Positions 62,617-64,000 of a stretch of 64,000 nucleotides of DNA are shown piece by piece. The stretch comes from Methanoculleus sp. UBA374 (GTDB lineage Archaea > Halobacteriota > Methanomicrobia > Methanomicrobiales > Methanoculleaceae), in NCBI GenBank assembly GCA_002508705.1, contig DAYL01000018.1, positions 1 to 64,000 of the forward strand. The letters run 5' to 3'. A program made the translations under genes and the position numbers. Numbering within the stretch: the stretch's first letter is position 1; each line of letters opens with the position of its first letter. The notes under the pieces were generated by a model. The model was given only the letters and a program-made list of their open reading frames with translations, made no database searches and was not told the origin of the DNA.

Positions 62617-63515
62617 TCGCCGCGGCGCTGCTGGTGGACCGGCTGCTCGGCGACCCGCACTCCCGGTATCATCCGGTGGCGGTCCTCGGCCGGTTCATCG
62701 GGTGGTGGGGGGTCCCGGACCGCTACCCGCTCCGCATCCAGCGGGTGGTCGGGGTCGCGGGGACCCTCGCGACCGTGGCGCTCTTTGCCGCGCCGTTCGC
62801 TCTCGTAGAGTTTGCGGCCCCGTGGTATCTCTATCTCCTCATCGCGCCTTTCCTCCTCAAGGTCTGCCTGGCCTGGCGGGCGCTCGAGGAGCATACCGTC
62901 GCTGTGGCGCGGGCGCTTCGGGACGGCGGCATCGATGCGGGCCGCTCGACGGTCGGTATGATGGTGAGCCGGGATACGGCTCGCCTTGACCGCGAGCACG
63001 TCCTCTCGGCTGCCTATGAGTCGATGACCGAGAACCTCGTCGACAGCATCATCTCCCCGCTCTTCTACTTCGGGATCTTCGGCCTTGCAGGAGCCGCCGG
63101 TTTCCGTGCGGTCAACACCCTGGACGCGATGCTCGGTTACCGGGACGAGCGGCTCCGGATCGGGTGGTTTCCGGCCCGCGTCGACGATGTCGCAAACTTC
63201 ATCCCGGCCCGGCTCACGGGCCTCGTCCTCCTCGCCTACTTTGCGGCGAAGGGCCGGTTCGCCCCGGCATGGGCGGTGCTCTGCCGGGACAGGAAGAAGC
63301 GCCCCGGGTTCAACGGCGGGATCCCGATGGCCGTCATCGCCGGCGGCGTCGGGATACGGCTCGAGAAGCCCGGCGTCTATACGATAGGGGACCCGGAGCG
63401 GACCCTTGCGGAGGCGGGCGCCGGAATCGTCCGTGCGGTCCGGGCGGCGACGGTCATCTTTGCGATCCTGGAGATCGCCGCACTATTTTTATTGGGGTAC
63501 ATGTGCTATAGATAG
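62595..63515 (+). CDS. cobD: Adenosylcobinamide-phosphate synthase CbiB/CobD
   Basis: This 306-residue membrane protein attaches aminopropanol-type groups to adenosylcobyric acid in cobalamin (B12) biosynthesis. It has LLVDRLLGDPHSRYHPVAVLG at the N-terminus, RDTARLDREHVLSAAYESMTEN in the middle, and KRPGFNGGIPMAVIAGGVGIRL near the C-terminus, with about five hydrophobic helices. Cobamides are needed by methyltransferases in methanogens. The ATG at 62595 overlaps the preceding gene. Confidence 0.93.
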   Translation: MAAAAVVVAAALLVDRLLGDPHSRYHPVAVLGRFIGWWGVPDRYPLRIQRVVGVAGTLATVALFAAPFALVEFAAPWYLYLLIAPFLLKVCLAWRALEEHTVAVARALRDGGIDAGRSTVGMMVSRDTARLDREHVLSAAYESMTENLVDSIISPLFYFGIFGLAGAAGFRAVNTLDAMLGYRDERLRIGWFPARVDDVANFIPARLTGLVLLAYFAAKGRFAPAWAVLCRDRKKRPGFNGGIPMAVIAGGVGIRLEKPGVYTIGDPERTLAEAGAGIVRAVRAATVIFAILEIAALFLLGYMCYR

Positions 63516-63518
63516 GTA

Positions 63519-64000
63519 ATGAAACTCGAGGAACTGAGGTTTGGGACCGAGCTTATCAAGCGCGGCTTTGCGTCGATGCAGAAGGGCGGCGTCATCATGG
63601 ACGTGGTCAACGCAGAGCAGGCGCGGCTCGCCGAGGAGGCGGGCGCCGTCGCCGTCATGGCGCTTGAGCGAGTCCCTGCCGATATCAGGGCGGCCGGGGG
63701 CGTGGCCCGCATGGCCGACCCGCAGAGGATCGTCGAGATCATCGATGCGGTCTCCATCCCGGTGATGGGAAAGGCCCGGATCGGCCACTTCGTCGAGGCG
63801 CAGGTCCTGGAAGCGCTCGGCGTGGATATGATCGACGAGAGCGAGGTGCTGACCCCGGCCGACGAGCAGTTCCATATCGATAAGACCCGGTTTTCGGTCC
63901 CGTTCGTCTGCGGCGCCCGGGACCTCGGGGAGGCGCTCCGGCGGATCAACGAGGGGGCGGCGATGATCCGGACGAAGGGCGAGGCCGGGACCGGCAACGT
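63519..64000 (+). CDS. pdxS: PdxS, pyridoxal 5-phosphate synthase subunit (5-prime part)
   Basis: The gene begins three bases after cbiB/cobD and runs off the end of the window. The first 160 residues match PdxS, the TIM-barrel synthase that makes pyridoxal phosphate with the glutaminase PdxT. It has [55 protein letters not shown] and the phosphate-binding GEAGTGN at the edge. The catalytic lysine near residue 81 (MGKARIGH) is present. Confidence 0.95.
   Translation, partial: MKLEELRFGTELIKRGFASMQKGGVIMDVVNAEQARLAEEAGAVAVMALERVPADIRAAGGVARMADPQRIVEIIDAVSIPVMGKARIGHFVEAQVLEALGVDMIDESEVLTPADEQFHIDKTRFSVPFVCGARDLGEALRRINEGAAMIRTKGEAGTGN

Overview
The window looks like a chromosomal segment of a methanogenic archaeon of the Methanomicrobiales, most likely Methanoculleus or a close relative. 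Three things point there. It carries a block of methanogen-only genes (component A2 of the methyl-coenzyme M reductase system and methanogenesis markers 3, 5, 6, 7, 15 and 17). It carries archaeal information-processing genes (Orc1/Cdc6, GINS, PriS, Hel308, aIF2-alpha, S27e, L44e, Nop10, archaeal-type ProRS and TyrRS) and sn-glycerol-1-phosphate dehydrogenase for archaeal lipids. It is GC-rich, with AT-rich TATA boxes just upstream of many starts. The genus is my inference. I saw no rRNA, tRNA or CRISPR array.

Layout. 1-2.7 kb: small unknown ORFs, ribose-1,5-bisphosphate isomerase and a HAD protein. 2.7-11.8 kb: a tightly packed plus-strand run, atwA-mmp3-mmp6-mmp5-mmp15-mmp17-mmp7, followed without a break by an AhpD-like protein and asparagine synthetase. 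The marker genes supply much of the ATP-dependent machinery that activates methyl-coenzyme M reductase. 11.8-14.2 kb: a DUF1614 membrane protein, an ABC-ATPase-like protein with every nucleotide-binding motif destroyed, and a rhodanese lipoprotein. 14.3-16.7 kb: bacterial-type GroES/GroEL with a divergent winged-helix protein. 16.8-17.6 kb: an RDD membrane-protein gene split by a small IS200/IS605-like element. 17.6-23.4 kb: a minus-strand run of UPF0058, Elp3, PriS, GINS, L44e, S27e, aIF2-alpha, Nop10 and a PAC2 protein.

23.5-31.1 kb: ADP-ribosylglycohydrolase, UPF0179, G1P dehydrogenase, DUF63 and SpoIIM-like membrane proteins, ProRS, a zinc-ribbon protein, a DUF362 protein and MntP. 31.2-31.8 kb: remains of a tnpB element. 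31.8-43.2 kb: a fused N-carbamoylputrescine amidase/agmatine deiminase, TMEM175-like and MFS membrane proteins, an SDR, a two-gene 2-oxoacid:ferredoxin oxidoreductase, an epimerase relic, a glutamate-synthase-like flavoprotein, a lipoprotein and a riboflavin-pathway reductase. 43.4-50 kb: a sensor kinase and response regulator, a trehalose-synthase-type glycosyltransferase, Hsp20, a double ferritin-like protein and TrpF. 50.2-51 kb: a decayed HTH/PIN locus and a third small IS605-like element.

51.1-56.6 kb: TyrRS, Rio1 kinase and a KH protein, then Hel308, Cgi121 and MoaB. 56.7-57.3 kb is a probable replication origin with origin-recognition-box (ORB) repeats beside orc1/cdc6. A second inverted pair of the same boxes lies at 60.4-60.6 kb beyond an Lrp regulator and an aminotransferase. 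The window ends in purA, a Trm112-like protein, an unknown anchored protein, cbiB/cobD and the start of pdxS.

The observations I rate highest are the polyamine-pathway fusion enzyme, the dead ABC ATPase, the split RDD gene, the three-hairpin repeat with conserved stems and swapped loops, and the two ORB clusters around orc1/cdc6.
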